A stretch of 51,847 nucleotides of DNA from Streptomyces sp. MBT53 (GCF_016654115.1 NZ_JAEQAZ010000047.1:1-51847), one strand, 5' to 3'. Numbered from the stretch's first letter, positions 32,454 through 40,723 are shown. The notes: generated by a model from the letters alone, not told the origin. Program-made: numbers and translations.

Positions 32454-32536
32454 GGATGGTGCGGCAGGGGATGCGGTGAAAGGTGTGGTGAAAGGTGCGA
32501 TGAGAAGTGCGTCACCACGTTATCGGGAGTGGTCAT
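32450..32536 (-). CDS. Short ORF with histidine every fourth residue
   Basis: The 28-residue ORF starts at ATG 32536 and contains HFSSHLSPHLSPHPLPHHP, with His at positions 10, 14, 18, 22 and 26-27. The pattern comes from 12-bp near-repeats in the DNA (32475-32509). Its TGA overlaps the GTG of the next gene by 4 bp, which would couple their translation. The ribosome binding site is weak (GGAC). It may be a leader peptide or a metal-binding peptide, or it may not be expressed. Confidence 0.4.
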   Translation of the reverse strand: MTTPDNVVTHFSSHLSPHLSPHPLPHHP

Positions 32537-32543
32537 GACGTGT
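32528..32543. promoter_or_regulatory. Candidate DasR (dre) operator
   Basis: AGTGGTCATGACGTGT matches the dre consensus A(C/G)TGGTCTAGACCA(G/C)T at 12 of 16 positions by my count. It lies 90 bp before the hexosaminidase gene. DasR represses chitin and N-acetylglucosamine genes in Streptomyces. Confidence 0.45.
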
Positions 32544-32632
32544 CCGTTGGATGCCCGAATTTCACCCGGAAGGGAGAGTTTCGGAACGCGTGGTGGACAC
32601 TCGCGGTCCGCCCGGGGCCGTAGGTTGGCGCC

Positions 32633-34312
32633 GTGAGCCAGCACAGGCGCCGCGCGTCGGCGAAGCAGGTGAAGCCGTTGAAGCAGCGGCGGGGGCTGAT
32701 CGCCGTCGCCGCGGCCACTGCCGTGGTCGCGGGTGGGGTCGGCCTCGGGGTGTGGGCGTCGGGCGGGGACGACGGCAGTCCGGTCGGCGCCGCGCTGAGT
32801 CCCTCCGACTCCGGCTCCACCTCCTCGCGGGCCGCGAACTCGCGTACCCCCACGCCCACTCCGACCCCCAGCCCGACCCGCGTCTATCCGCTGTCGCAGA
32901 CGCCCCGCACGATTCCCGCCGTGCGTTCGCACACTCCCGCGCGCGGTCCCGGCTGGCGTCCGGCGAAGGGGGAGCGGGTCGTCGTGGACGACGCCGACCT
33001 CGTCGACGAAGGGCGGCTGATCGCCGGTGAGTTGGGGCTGACGTACGCGGGCGAGGCGAGTGACGTGCGCGCCGGGGACGTACGGCTGGCGCTGAACGAC
33101 GACGAGGGCGCGAACCCGGAGTCGTACGCGATGACCGTGCGCGGTGGGCGGGTCACCATCAGCGGGCCCTCGGACGCGGGGGTGTTCTACGGCACCCGGA
33201 CGCTCAAGCAGGAGGTGCACGGCGGCGGTTCGGCGCCGGAGGGTGTCGTGCGCGACCAACCGGCCAAGCCGCGGCGGGGGTTCATGCTGGACATCGCGCG
33301 CAAGCCGTTCACCGCGTCCTGGATCCAGGACCGGGTACGGGAGTTGGGCGACCTGAAGTTCAACGAACTCGGGCTGCACTTCTCCGACGACCAGGGGTTC
33401 CGGATCGAGTCCACGACCCATCCCGAGGTCGTGTCGAAGGACCACCTCACCAAGGCCCAGGTGAAGGCGATCGTCGATCTCGCCGCCGCTCGCCACATCA
33501 CCGTCGTGCCCGAGATCGACTCGCCGGGGCATCTGGGCGCGGTGATCGCCGCCCACCCCGATCTCCAACTGCGCAACGTGTCCGGTGTCGCCAGGCGCGG
33601 TGCCGTCGACATCTCCAAGGACGCGTCCGCCGCGATCGTCGACGAACTCCTCGACGAGTACGCCGGGTTGTTCACCGGCGACCAGTGGCACCTCGGCGGT
33701 GACGAGTACCAGGCGCTCACCGTCGCCAACCCCCAGGCGTCCTTCCCGCAGTTGGCCACCGCCGCGACCAAGGCCTACGGCTCCGGCGGTACCGTCGCCG
33801 ACCTCACCACCGGCTGGCTCAACGACCGCGCCGACACGGTCCGCAACCACGACCGGACGATGCGGGTGTGGAACGACGGCTTCTTCGCGGGTACGTCCGT
33901 GCAGGCCGCCAAGGATCTCCAAGTGGCGTACTGGACGGGCAAGGAGATCGGCGCCCGGCAGCCCGTCGCCTATCTGAGCGCGGGCCGCAAGGTACTCAAC
34001 TACAACGACGAGTACCTCTACTACGTCCTCGGCGAGCCGCAGACCTTCGTCTATCCGACCGGACGGCGGATCTACGAGCAGTGGAACCCGCGCGTGCTGC
34101 GCGGCACACAGGCGGTTCCGGCGAAGTACGACGGCCAGATCCTCGGCGGCTCCTTCGCGGTCTGGTGCGACCTGGCCAACTCGCAGACGCAGGCGCAGGT
34201 CGCGGCCGGCATCCGGATGCCCCTGCGGGCCACCGTCCAGAAACTGTGGGACCCGGGGACACCGGCGCTGACGTGGACCCAGTTCAAGTCCCTTGCGGAC
34301 AAGGTGGGTTGA
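32633..34312 (+). CDS. Beta-N-acetylhexosaminidase, GH20
   Basis: The 559-residue product has an N-terminal basic segment and hydrophobic helix (RGLIAVAAATAVVAGGVGLG), a Thr/Pro-rich linker, the GH20b domain and a GH20 barrel. Diagnostic sequences are RRGFMLDIARKPFTASW, ELGLHFSDDQGF, VVPEIDSPGHLGAV and the catalytic Asp-Glu pair in WHLGGDEY. The enzyme removes GlcNAc/GalNAc from chitin oligomers or peptidoglycan fragments. GTG 32633 precedes a basic leader, as in secreted or anchored family members. Confidence 0.93.
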   Translation: MSQHRRRASAKQVKPLKQRRGLIAVAAATAVVAGGVGLGVWASGGDDGSPVGAALSPSDSGSTSSRAANSRTPTPTPTPSPTRVYPLSQTPRTIPAVRSHTPARGPGWRPAKGERVVVDDADLVDEGRLIAGELGLTYAGEASDVRAGDVRLALNDDEGANPESYAMTVRGGRVTISGPSDAGVFYGTRTLKQEVHGGGSAPEGVVRDQPAKPRRGFMLDIARKPFTASWIQDRVRELGDLKFNELGLHFSDDQGFRIESTTHPEVVSKDHLTKAQVKAIVDLAAARHITVVPEIDSPGHLGAVIAAHPDLQLRNVSGVARRGAVDISKDASAAIVDELLDEYAGLFTGDQWHLGGDEYQALTVANPQASFPQLATAATKAYGSGGTVADLTTGWLNDRADTVRNHDRTMRVWNDGFFAGTSVQAAKDLQVAYWTGKEIGARQPVAYLSAGRKVLNYNDEYLYYVLGEPQTFVYPTGRRIYEQWNPRVLRGTQAVPAKYDGQILGGSFAVWCDLANSQTQAQVAAGIRMPLRATVQKLWDPGTPALTWTQFKSLADKVG

Positions 34313-34325
34313 GGTGGAAGCCAGC

Positions 34326-35147
34326 ATGTCCACATTCATATCCGTGTCCCGGCCGCGTTCGCCGGTCGGCCTCGGCCGGATCGCCGTCGCGCTGCTCGGG
34401 CTGGTGATCGCCGTCGATCTGTTCGCCGTCTACGCCGACTTCAGGTTCTACGACGTGATAGGCGACGTCATGGGCGGCGCGGGCGGCGACGCGGTGTTCC
34501 GGCGGGTGGAGGCGGCGCATTCGCTCGGCTCGCTGGCCGGTCGTGTGCACACGGGCGCGCTGGTCGTGTGTGTGATCGGGTACCTGAGCTGGTTCGTGCG
34601 GGTGCGGGCCAACGCCGAGGTGTTCGATCCGGGCGAGCAGAGCATGCAGGCCTGGTGGGCGGTCGCCGGCTGGTTCGCCCCGGGGCTCAACCTCTGGTAC
34701 CCGCGCCGGATCACCCTGGAGATCTGGGACGCCAGTCGGCCGGCCCCGGGCGCCCGCAGGTCGCATCTGCTGGTCAACCTCTGGTGGACGCTGTGCGTCC
34801 TGTCGATCGTCGCCGACCGGCTCGGCGACATGCACTACGAGATCGACTTCACGCCCGACGCGAACCGCGCCGTCCTCCTGTTGTCGCTGCTCGCCCACGC
34901 CGTCGAGATCGTGGCCGCCGTCCTCGCGATCCTCGTCGTGCTGCGACTGACCCGCATGCAGCACGCGAAGATCCTGGCGGGGCCCGGCGTGCGCTCGCGG
35001 TCTGACCGCCGGTTGGCCGAAAATCTCTTCTTCCGCTTTCTCGACCTGCACGGGGTGCTCCCGTGTGACACTCCCGGGGTGGAGCACGCAGTCTGGGGAG
35101 ACGCGGGCCCCAAAGGGGAGGGGCCCCGCAGAGGGAGGTTCGGATGA
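34326..35147 (+). CDS. DUF4328 membrane protein
   Basis: The ~273-residue product has several membrane helices (LGRIAVALLGLVIAVDLFAVY, TGALVVCVIGYLSWFVRV, SMQAWWAVAGWFAPGLNLW, LLSLLAHAVEIVAAVLAILVVL). WFAPGLNLWYPRRI and ...ANAEVF are typical of DUF4328 proteins. The tail after about residue 230 is polar and low in conservation; it contains a GGGCCCC...GGGGCCC inverted repeat in the DNA (35103-35125). The stop overlaps the next ATG by 4 bp. Confidence 0.8.
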   Translation: MSTFISVSRPRSPVGLGRIAVALLGLVIAVDLFAVYADFRFYDVIGDVMGGAGGDAVFRRVEAAHSLGSLAGRVHTGALVVCVIGYLSWFVRVRANAEVFDPGEQSMQAWWAVAGWFAPGLNLWYPRRITLEIWDASRPAPGARRSHLLVNLWWTLCVLSIVADRLGDMHYEIDFTPDANRAVLLLSLLAHAVEIVAAVLAILVVLRLTRMQHAKILAGPGVRSRSDRRLAENLFFRFLDLHGVLPCDTPGVEHAVWGDAGPKGEGPRRGRFG

Positions 35148-35704
35148 GTCTGGTGGAACTGATCGCTCGGGCCGACGAACGCGCACTGGCCGTCAGTGGG
35201 CTGGCTTGTTTGGATCGGTGCGTACCGCTGCTGGGCGGTGGCGACGAGGTGCTGCGGCCGTTGTGGGCCGGCCTCGCGGACGGCGCGGTGGGGGAGGAGT
35301 GGGGCGAACGGCTGGAGAAGGCGCGCGGTGAACTGCCCGCCCTCTTCGAGGAACCCGGTGAGGATCTGGCCGCGCCGCTCGCCCGGCGGATGCTCGACAC
35401 CGCCCCGGACGTACCGGCCGACCCCGCGGTGCGGGAGTGGGCCGACATCTGCTCGGTCGCCTCGCTGCGCATCCATCAGCTCCTCGACCCCGCCGACGAC
35501 GGCTCCCCGGTCGACGCCCGCCGGGCCGGCCGTACGGACGGGATCTCGCCGCTCGTCGCCGCCGAACTGCGCCGCCAGATCACCGTCCTCGAACTCCTCT
35601 CCGGCCCGGCCCCGGGCGGACTCCGTCAGGTGCTGGCCGTGTCGACGGAGGGCCGCCGGGTCCTGCGCGCGGTGGTGTCGCGGCGGGCCCGCGGCCGGGG
35701 ATGA
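35144..35704 (+). CDS. Hypothetical helical protein
   Basis: I do not recognise this 186-residue protein. It is mostly alpha-helical by composition and rich in Leu, Ala, Arg and Glu (ELIARADERALAVSGLACL, LRRQITVLELLSGPAPGGL). It has no signal peptide or membrane helix. The ATG overlaps the DUF4328 gene stop by 4 bp and follows GAGGGAGG, so the two genes are cotranscribed. Confidence 0.65.
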   Translation: MSLVELIARADERALAVSGLACLDRCVPLLGGGDEVLRPLWAGLADGAVGEEWGERLEKARGELPALFEEPGEDLAAPLARRMLDTAPDVPADPAVREWADICSVASLRIHQLLDPADDGSPVDARRAGRTDGISPLVAAELRRQITVLELLSGPAPGGLRQVLAVSTEGRRVLRAVVSRRARGRG

Positions 35705-35830
35705 GAGGAATCCCGTTTCCGCGCGGTCTGTGAGCGTCGTGCGGTGAGTGTGGGGCGGTCCTGCGCCGGTCCGGGGGAATGTCCGGATCGTGGTGCCGGA
35801 AGAGTGCCCGGCCGTGCTTCTCCTGGTGTG

Positions 35831-36229
35831 GTGACAGAGCGGATGAGAGAGCGGTCGCGGCCCAGAGCCGCCGCGCAGCCCGTGCGGTGGGCCGCGGACG
35901 CGGTGGCGATGATGCGCGAGGGCGCCAGGGTGCGCCTCGACTACTCGGCGCGGAGCCTGTGGCGCGTCGACCGGATGATCGAGGAGATACGGCGGGAGGG
36001 CGCGCCGTACGCCGCCGTCGAGAGCGAGTTGCGCGGCTTCGGGGCGTACGCCGGCGAGGTGATCGCGTGGCAGACCGGTGCCGAGTGGTGGGCGACCGGC
36101 GGTGAGCACTGGCTGCGTACTCCGGACGGGCGGCTGTGGGACCCGGTGGACGAGGCGCGGCGGTGTTTCGGCGGGCACGGTTCGCTGCGGCTGCTGTGCC
36201 GGGACGCGGTGAACGGCGTACAGGGGTAA
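35831..36229 (+). CDS. Hypothetical protein
   Basis: The ~132-residue product is basic at the N-terminus (MRERSRPRAAAQPVRWAADAV) and has the aromatic segment VIAWQTGAEWWATGGEHWLRTPDGRLWDPVD, which could be a small beta domain. I recognise no family. The start is uncertain: GTG 35831 or ATG 35843, both without a clear ribosome binding site. It lies between the DUF4328 pair and the MFS exporter. Confidence 0.6.
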   Translation: MTERMRERSRPRAAAQPVRWAADAVAMMREGARVRLDYSARSLWRVDRMIEEIRREGAPYAAVESELRGFGAYAGEVIAWQTGAEWWATGGEHWLRTPDGRLWDPVDEARRCFGGHGSLRLLCRDAVNGVQG

Positions 36230-36353
36230 GGGAGTTCGGCGGGCGTCCCGGGGCGCCGTGCTCGGCAAAATCGGCGTAATAAGAGACGCTGGCGTTCCCC
36301 AAGGGGGAGGTCCGGGAGGACGATGAGGGCAACTGCCGGACCGGGGAGGGTAC

Positions 36354-37829
36354 ATGGCCGACAATCGTCGTTGGTGGGCGCTGGTCGTCATCGCGCTCGC
36401 GCAGTTGATGGTCGTCCTCGACATGACCATCGTCAACATCGCACTGCCGTCCGCCCAGACCGACCTGGGGATGTCGGACGGGAACCGGCAGTGGGTCATC
36501 ACCGCCTACACCCTCGCCTTCGGCGGACTGCTGCTGCTCGGCGGCCGGATCGCGGACCTCGCCGGACGCAAGAACACCTTCATGATCGGCCTGATCGGCT
36601 TCGCCGCCGCGTCCGCGCTCGGCGGCGCCGCGGCCAACCAGGGCATGCTGTTCGGCGCCAGGGCGCTGCAGGGAGTCTTCGCCGCGCTCCTCGCCCCCTC
36701 GGCGCTGTCGCTGCTCACGACGACGTTCACCGACCCCAAGGACCGCGGCAAGGCCTTCGGAGTGTTCGGCGCGATTGTCGGTGCGGGAGCGGCAGTTGGG
36801 CTCCTCGCGGGCGGCTTCCTCACCCAGTACCTGGACTGGCGCTGGTGCCTCTACGTCAACGTGCCCATCGCGCTGGTCGCGTTCGCCGGCGCCTGGGTGC
36901 TGCTCAGCGACAGTTCCCGGCACCCGGAGGCCCACCTCGACATCCCCGGCGCACTGCTCGGCTCCCTCGGCATGCTCACTCTCGTCTACGGCTTCTCCGA
37001 GGCGGAGTCGAGGAGTTGGGGCGACGGACTCGTCCTGGGCCTGCTCGCCGCCGGTGTCGTCCTGCTCGGCGCGTTCGGGTACTGGCAGACCCGGGCACGG
37101 GTGCCGCTGCTGCCGATGTCGGTGGTGAAGGACCGTCAGCGGGTCGGGGCGTTCCTCACCATCCTGTTCGTCACCATCGGCATGTTCGGCGTGTTCCTCT
37201 TCCTCACCTACTACATGCAGCGCGTCCTCGGCTATTCGCCGGTCAAGACGGGCGTCGCCTATCTCCCCATCACCGTCGGCATGATCACCGGTTCCACGCA
37301 GGTCGCGGCCCGGCTCCTCTACAAGGTCCCGCCGCGCACCCTGATGGTCCCGGGCCTGCTGGTCGCGGCGGGCGCGCTCGCGCTGATCGCCCAGGTCGGG
37401 GTGGAGCCCGCGTACGCCACGTACATCCTGCCCGGCATGCTGATGCTCGGCCTCGGCATGGGTACGGCGATGATGACCTCGGTGTCCCTGGCCACGGGCG
37501 GTGTCGCCCCGCGCGACTCCGGCGCCGCCTCCGCCACCTTCAACACCGCCCAGCAGGTGGGCGGTTCGATCGGTACGGCCCTCCTGAACACGATCGCCGC
37601 CACGGTCACCGCCCGCTACGCCACCGCGCACGCGGGCCCCGGTGTGAACAAGCAGCTCCTTGAGGCGAAGGCCGCGGTGCACGGCTTCAACGTCGCGACC
37701 TGGTGGGCGATGGCCTCGATCCTGCTGGCCGCGCTCATCGCCGGCGTCCTGGTGAACGCGGACCGCGTTCCCGCCCCGGGCGCGGTGGCGGCGGAGACGC
37801 CCCAACAGCCGGTGGACACAACGCTCTAG
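36354..37829 (+). CDS. MFS drug exporter, DHA2 (14-helix) family
   Basis: The 491-residue proton antiporter begins WWALVVIALAQLMVVLDMTIVNIALPSAQ and carries the antiporter motif A-like GGRIADLAGRKNTFMIG and motif C-like VGAGAAVGLLAGG. Fourteen membrane helices can be traced. ATG 36354 has GGGGAGGG upstream. Members export drugs, dyes or secondary metabolites. No regulator gene is directly adjacent. A hairpin with a duplicated arm lies after the stop. Confidence 0.93.
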   Translation: MADNRRWWALVVIALAQLMVVLDMTIVNIALPSAQTDLGMSDGNRQWVITAYTLAFGGLLLLGGRIADLAGRKNTFMIGLIGFAAASALGGAAANQGMLFGARALQGVFAALLAPSALSLLTTTFTDPKDRGKAFGVFGAIVGAGAAVGLLAGGFLTQYLDWRWCLYVNVPIALVAFAGAWVLLSDSSRHPEAHLDIPGALLGSLGMLTLVYGFSEAESRSWGDGLVLGLLAAGVVLLGAFGYWQTRARVPLLPMSVVKDRQRVGAFLTILFVTIGMFGVFLFLTYYMQRVLGYSPVKTGVAYLPITVGMITGSTQVAARLLYKVPPRTLMVPGLLVAAGALALIAQVGVEPAYATYILPGMLMLGLGMGTAMMTSVSLATGGVAPRDSGAASATFNTAQQVGGSIGTALLNTIAATVTARYATAHAGPGVNKQLLEAKAAVHGFNVATWWAMASILLAALIAGVLVNADRVPAPGAVAAETPQQPVDTTL

Positions 37830-37838
37830 GGCGACGAG

Positions 37839-37882
37839 TTCGGGATCGAGGGGCGGCACCTTCGGGATCGAGGGGCGGCACC
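37839..37882 (+). repeat. Exact 22-bp tandem duplication
   Basis: A 22-bp unit (TTCGGGATCGAGGGGCGGCA plus CC) is present twice, head to tail, immediately after the MFS stop. Its end GGCGGCACC is the left arm of the terminator, so there are two possible left arms. Confidence 0.8.
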
Positions 37883-37899
37883 GCGGACGGGGTGCCGCC
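37874..37899 (+). terminator. Terminator hairpin of the MFS gene
   Basis: GGCGGCACC (37874-37882), loop GCGGACGG and GGTGCCGCC (37891-37899) form a 9-bp perfect stem. Confidence 0.65.
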
Positions 37900-38146
37900 G
37901 CCCGAGCGGCGACCGTTGGGTTGAGCGCCCGCCGGGTGCGGAAGGCCGCCGTACACCAAGAGGCCGCCGAACGGGGGGACTTGGCGGGTGTCCGTCGGCC
38001 CGTGCCGATGCCGGGGCCTCAACGGCCGTGCGGTGCCCGGCGATCGCGGCGCTGACGCTGTGACACTTCTGTGAGGTCCGGCGCTGATGGCGATGGGGGG
38101 TGCGGGGGGACCGCCGCGCCCGGTACGGATTCTTCGCGAACTCGGT

Positions 38147-38167
38147 ACGTGACGCGGTACGTCACGT
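38147..38167. promoter_or_regulatory. Inverted repeat upstream of ECF sigma gene
   Basis: ACGTGAC, 7 bp, GTCACGT: perfect 7-bp arms ending 25 bp before the TTG start. It may be an operator or promoter element. Confidence 0.4.
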
Positions 38168-38191
38168 GGAGCGTACGGACGAGGACAGTCC

Positions 38192-38842
38192 TTGGGCCAG
38201 ACAGGCGAGCCCCGCCGCGGGCACGCGCACGACGGGGAACTGGGTGCCGCTGTCGCGCGCGCCCAGGAGGGCGACGACAGCGCCTTCGCGGTCGCGTACC
38301 GGATCGTGCAGCCGGGGCTGCTCGGGTATCTGCGCGGGCTGGTCGGCGACGAGGCCGAGGACGTGGCGGCCGACGCCTGGCTGGAGATCGCCCGTGACCT
38401 CGGCCGCTTCCGGGGCGACGGGGCGGGCTTCCGCGGCTGGACGGCGACCATCGCCCGGCACCGGGCACTGGACCACCTGCGCAGACAGCGGGTGCGGCCC
38501 CGGTCGGCCACGCTCGAACAGGACGTGTTCGAACTTCCCGGTCCGCACAGCACCCATGACCAGGCGCTGGAGTCCCTCTCCACCGAGCACGCCCTCGACC
38601 TGGTCCGCGGCCTGCCCCGCGACCAGGCGGAGGCGGTCCTGCTCCGTGTCGTCGTGGGTCTCGACGGTCCGGCCGCCGCCCGGGTCCTGGGCAAACGCCC
38701 GGGCGCGGTACGCACCGCGGCCTACCGGGGGCTGAAGCGGCTGGCCCGTGAACTCGCCGCGGAGGGTGTGACGGATGCCGGCACCAGGACGCTGGGGGAG
38801 TCGGACGACGGTTCGGCGACGGATGGACACGGAGATGACTGA
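38192..38842 (+). CDS. ECF sigma factor (paralogue of the one at 48062)
   Basis: The ~216-residue product has region 2 (GDEAEDVAADAWLEIARDL, FRGWTATIARHRALDHLRRQ) and region 4 (LPRDQAEAVLLRVVVGLDGP, LGKRPGAVRTAAYRGLKRLA). It is clearly paralogous to the product at 48062. The start TTG 38192 is uncertain. Its stop overlaps a short downstream ORF in the place where the paralogue has a membrane partner gene. Confidence 0.88.
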   Translation: MGQTGEPRRGHAHDGELGAAVARAQEGDDSAFAVAYRIVQPGLLGYLRGLVGDEAEDVAADAWLEIARDLGRFRGDGAGFRGWTATIARHRALDHLRRQRVRPRSATLEQDVFELPGPHSTHDQALESLSTEHALDLVRGLPRDQAEAVLLRVVVGLDGPAAARVLGKRPGAVRTAAYRGLKRLARELAAEGVTDAGTRTLGESDDGSATDGHGDD

Positions 38843-39026
38843 GCAGCGGAACGGCGACGGCTTCCCGGCCCTGCTGGGCGCCGCGTTGCGCGATGTCGTC
38901 GTGGACGACGAGGCGGAGCGGCGGGCGGTGGCCGCGTTCCGGGTGGCCAGGGACTCCGGCACGCACGCGACCGGCCACGCGACCGGTACCCGGAGCGAGG
39001 ACGACTGGCGCCCCGGGTCCGCGTGA
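38823..39026 (+). CDS. Short cytoplasmic partner of ECF sigma (truncated anti-sigma?)
   Basis: The 67-residue ORF contains FPALLGAALRDVVVDDEAERRAVAAFRVARDSG. It overlaps the sigma gene and holds the position of the paralogous membrane protein at 48724, whose N-terminal region also ends in ...AALAAFRAARTG. There is no membrane helix or outer domain. It may be a truncated remnant or a minimal cytoplasmic anti-sigma. ATG 38835 is an alternative start. Confidence 0.6.
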   Translation: MDTEMTEQRNGDGFPALLGAALRDVVVDDEAERRAVAAFRVARDSGTHATGHATGTRSEDDWRPGSA

Positions 39027-39059
39027 GCCCCCCGGCCCACGCGAACCCGGACACCGTGC

Positions 39060-40325
39060 CTACGCCGCTGCCCCAACTGGCCTGCCGTGCTTGACGATCC
39101 GGCCCTCCTGCATGACCAGCACCACGTTCGCCGGATCCCCGAGCAGGTCGATGTCGGTGACGGGATCGCCCTCGCACACCACGACGTCGGCGATCTTCCC
39201 GACCTCGACCGTGCCCAACGACTCGTCCAGACCCAGGAGTTGGGCGGACGTCAGCGTTCCCGCGCGGACGGCGTCCAGCGGTGACAGGCCCAACCGCACC
39301 ATGTGGCCCAGCTCCTGGAGGTTGTGCCCGTGGGGAACGGCGCCCGCGTCCGTACCGAGGGCGACCTTCACCCCGCGCCGCACCGCCTCGCCCAGCCGGG
39401 TCGCCGCCGCCTCCGCGAGCCGGGCCTTCTTCTCGTAGGCGGCGGGGGTGAAGCGGCTCCGCTCGACATGGAACGTCGACAGCGTCGGGACCAGGAACGC
39501 GCCCTTCTCCAGCATCAGATCGATGCCCTCGTCGTCGATGAGGTAGCCGTGCTCGACGCTGGTCACCCCGCCGCGCAGGGCGTTCTTGATGCCCACCGTG
39601 CCCTGCGCGTGCGCGGCGACGGGCCGGCCGCGGTGCCGGCGGGTCTCGTCCACGACCGTGGCTATCTCCTCCACGGTCAGGCCCTCGTCCTCGGGCTGGT
39701 CGCTCGGACTGTTGACGCCGCCGGTCGCGCAGATCTTGATGACGTCCGCGCCGTCGCGCAGCAACCGCCGTGTCGCCAGCCGGACCTGGCCGGGATCGTC
39801 GGCCAGTTCGCTGAACGGGTCGAGGAGGGCCGAGGGGTCGTAGCCGCTGGGCATGCTGAAGTCGGCGTGGCCGCCGGTGTGGCTCATCAGCCGCAGCGCG
39901 ACATGGAGCCGGGGGCCCTCGATCAGGCCGAGCGCCACGGCGTCGCGGTAGCCGGCGTCGATGCCGCCGAGGTCGCGGGCCGTCGTGATGCCGGCGTGCA
40001 GGGTCTCGCGCATACGGCGGGCCCGTTCGAAGACGGTGACCGTGGGCCGGTTGGTCAGCAGTCTGCCGGTGAAGTCGGCGTTGCTGTCCATGAGGAAGTG
40101 CAGATGGCAGTCGAAGAACCCGGGCAGCAGGGTGCGTCCGCGGCAGTCGACGACCGTCGCCCCGTCCGGCTCGGGTCTCGCGTGCTCCGGCCCGGCGTAG
40201 GTGAACCTGCCGTCCTCCACGACCACGGCCGCCGACTCGACGGGCGGGGCTCCGGTCCCGTCGACCAGACGGACACCGGTGAACACGACAGGGGCCGACG
40301 AGCGACGTTCACTGTTGTCAGGCAT
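39060..40325 (-). CDS. Amidohydrolase-family metal-dependent hydrolase
   Basis: The 421-residue TIM-barrel hydrolase has the metal ligands LPGFFDCHLHFLMDSN, VIKICATGGVNSP (bridging lysine), AAHAQGT, SVEHGYLID and VALGTDAGAVPHGHN. The pattern is that of imidazolonepropionase-like and Sgx9260-like carboxypeptidases (Xaa-Pro/Xaa-Arg dipeptidases), not of ureases. The C-terminal GKIADVVVCEGDP completes the small beta domain. ATG 40325 is the start. The substrate is not known. Confidence 0.9.
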   Translation of the reverse strand: MPDNSERRSSAPVVFTGVRLVDGTGAPPVESAAVVVEDGRFTYAGPEHARPEPDGATVVDCRGRTLLPGFFDCHLHFLMDSNADFTGRLLTNRPTVTVFERARRMRETLHAGITTARDLGGIDAGYRDAVALGLIEGPRLHVALRLMSHTGGHADFSMPSGYDPSALLDPFSELADDPGQVRLATRRLLRDGADVIKICATGGVNSPSDQPEDEGLTVEEIATVVDETRRHRGRPVAAHAQGTVGIKNALRGGVTSVEHGYLIDDEGIDLMLEKGAFLVPTLSTFHVERSRFTPAAYEKKARLAEAAATRLGEAVRRGVKVALGTDAGAVPHGHNLQELGHMVRLGLSPLDAVRAGTLTSAQLLGLDESLGTVEVGKIADVVVCEGDPVTDIDLLGDPANVVLVMQEGRIVKHGRPVGAAA

Positions 40326-40400
40326 GACCCACGTGTATCGCGCACCGACCGCACTCGGCACGCGCCGTGGTCCGGTGGCCGGGACACCGGACCGCATGCG

Positions 40401-40674
40401 CCCAGGGCCTGTCGTCCGGATCAGGCCGGCCTGGGTCACGGTGACTTGTCGGTCGACCCGAGCGGGGCGTGGTGCGTGCAGCTGCAAGGCGGAGGAGACG
40501 TTGACATCAGCGGCTCCGCCGCGGGCGGCGCGGTGGGGGCACCTCCCGGCCGAAGGCTGGGGGACGTCGGTGACCGACGACAACGCGGCTGGGGGTCCGC
40601 CACGCCTTCAAGGCAGTGGGGGAGCGCGTGCCACGCTCCGCGACGCCGGCATGATCCAGACGACAGGCCCTGGG
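40401..40674. mobile_element. MITE-like element with 30-bp terminal inverted repeats
   Basis: The left end CCCAGGGCCTGTCGTCCGGA (continuing to 40430) and the reverse complement of 40645-40674 agree at 28 of 30 positions. The 274-bp interior encodes no protein and contains a hairpin with a GAA loop (CCCGGCC-GAA-GGCTGGG, 40545-40561). I recall GGGCCTGTCGTYTGGATC as a sequence that recurs in Streptomyces genomes. No target-site duplication is obvious. Confidence 0.5.
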
Positions 40675-40716
40675 CCAGTGCCGTCCGGGGTGGGTCCCAC
40701 CCCGGACGGCACTGGC
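40674..40716. terminator. Long perfect hairpin at the conservon 3' end
   Basis: Two 21-bp perfect arms (from GCCAGTGCCGTCCGGGG at the left to its complement ending CACTGGC) flank a single central T. The hairpin begins at the last base of the MITE-like element and ends 7 bp before the stop of the enoyl-CoA hydratase pseudogene. It is probably the terminator of the conservon operon. Confidence 0.6.
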
Positions 40717-40723
40717 GTACCGC

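Larger units (their letters stand above)
37830..38191. other. 362-bp non-coding stretch between MFS gene and ECF sigma gene
   Basis: The interval holds a tandem duplication (37839-37882), a terminator hairpin (37874-37899), a direct CGGCGCTGA pair near 38047 and 38082, and an inverted repeat (38147-38167) before the sigma start. I see no gene-like frame in it. Confidence 0.6.
40326..40723. other. 398-bp non-coding stretch with repeats
   Basis: Apart from ~75 bp upstream of the amidohydrolase start, this interval is filled by the inverted-repeat-bounded element at 40401-40674 and the hairpin at 40674-40716. No frame in it looks like a gene. Confidence 0.6.

Noticed and set aside
32475..32509. 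12-bp tandem repeats as a possible CRISPR or iteron array
   Set aside because: Only two clear units and one loose unit, without spacers; explained better as the coding repeat of the short His-rich ORF.
35580..37859. 759-codon minus-strand open frame opposite the MFS gene
   Set aside because: The plus strand carries a clear 14-helix transporter with a ribosome binding site; the antisense frame is rich in Arg, Gly, Glu and His and has no motif.
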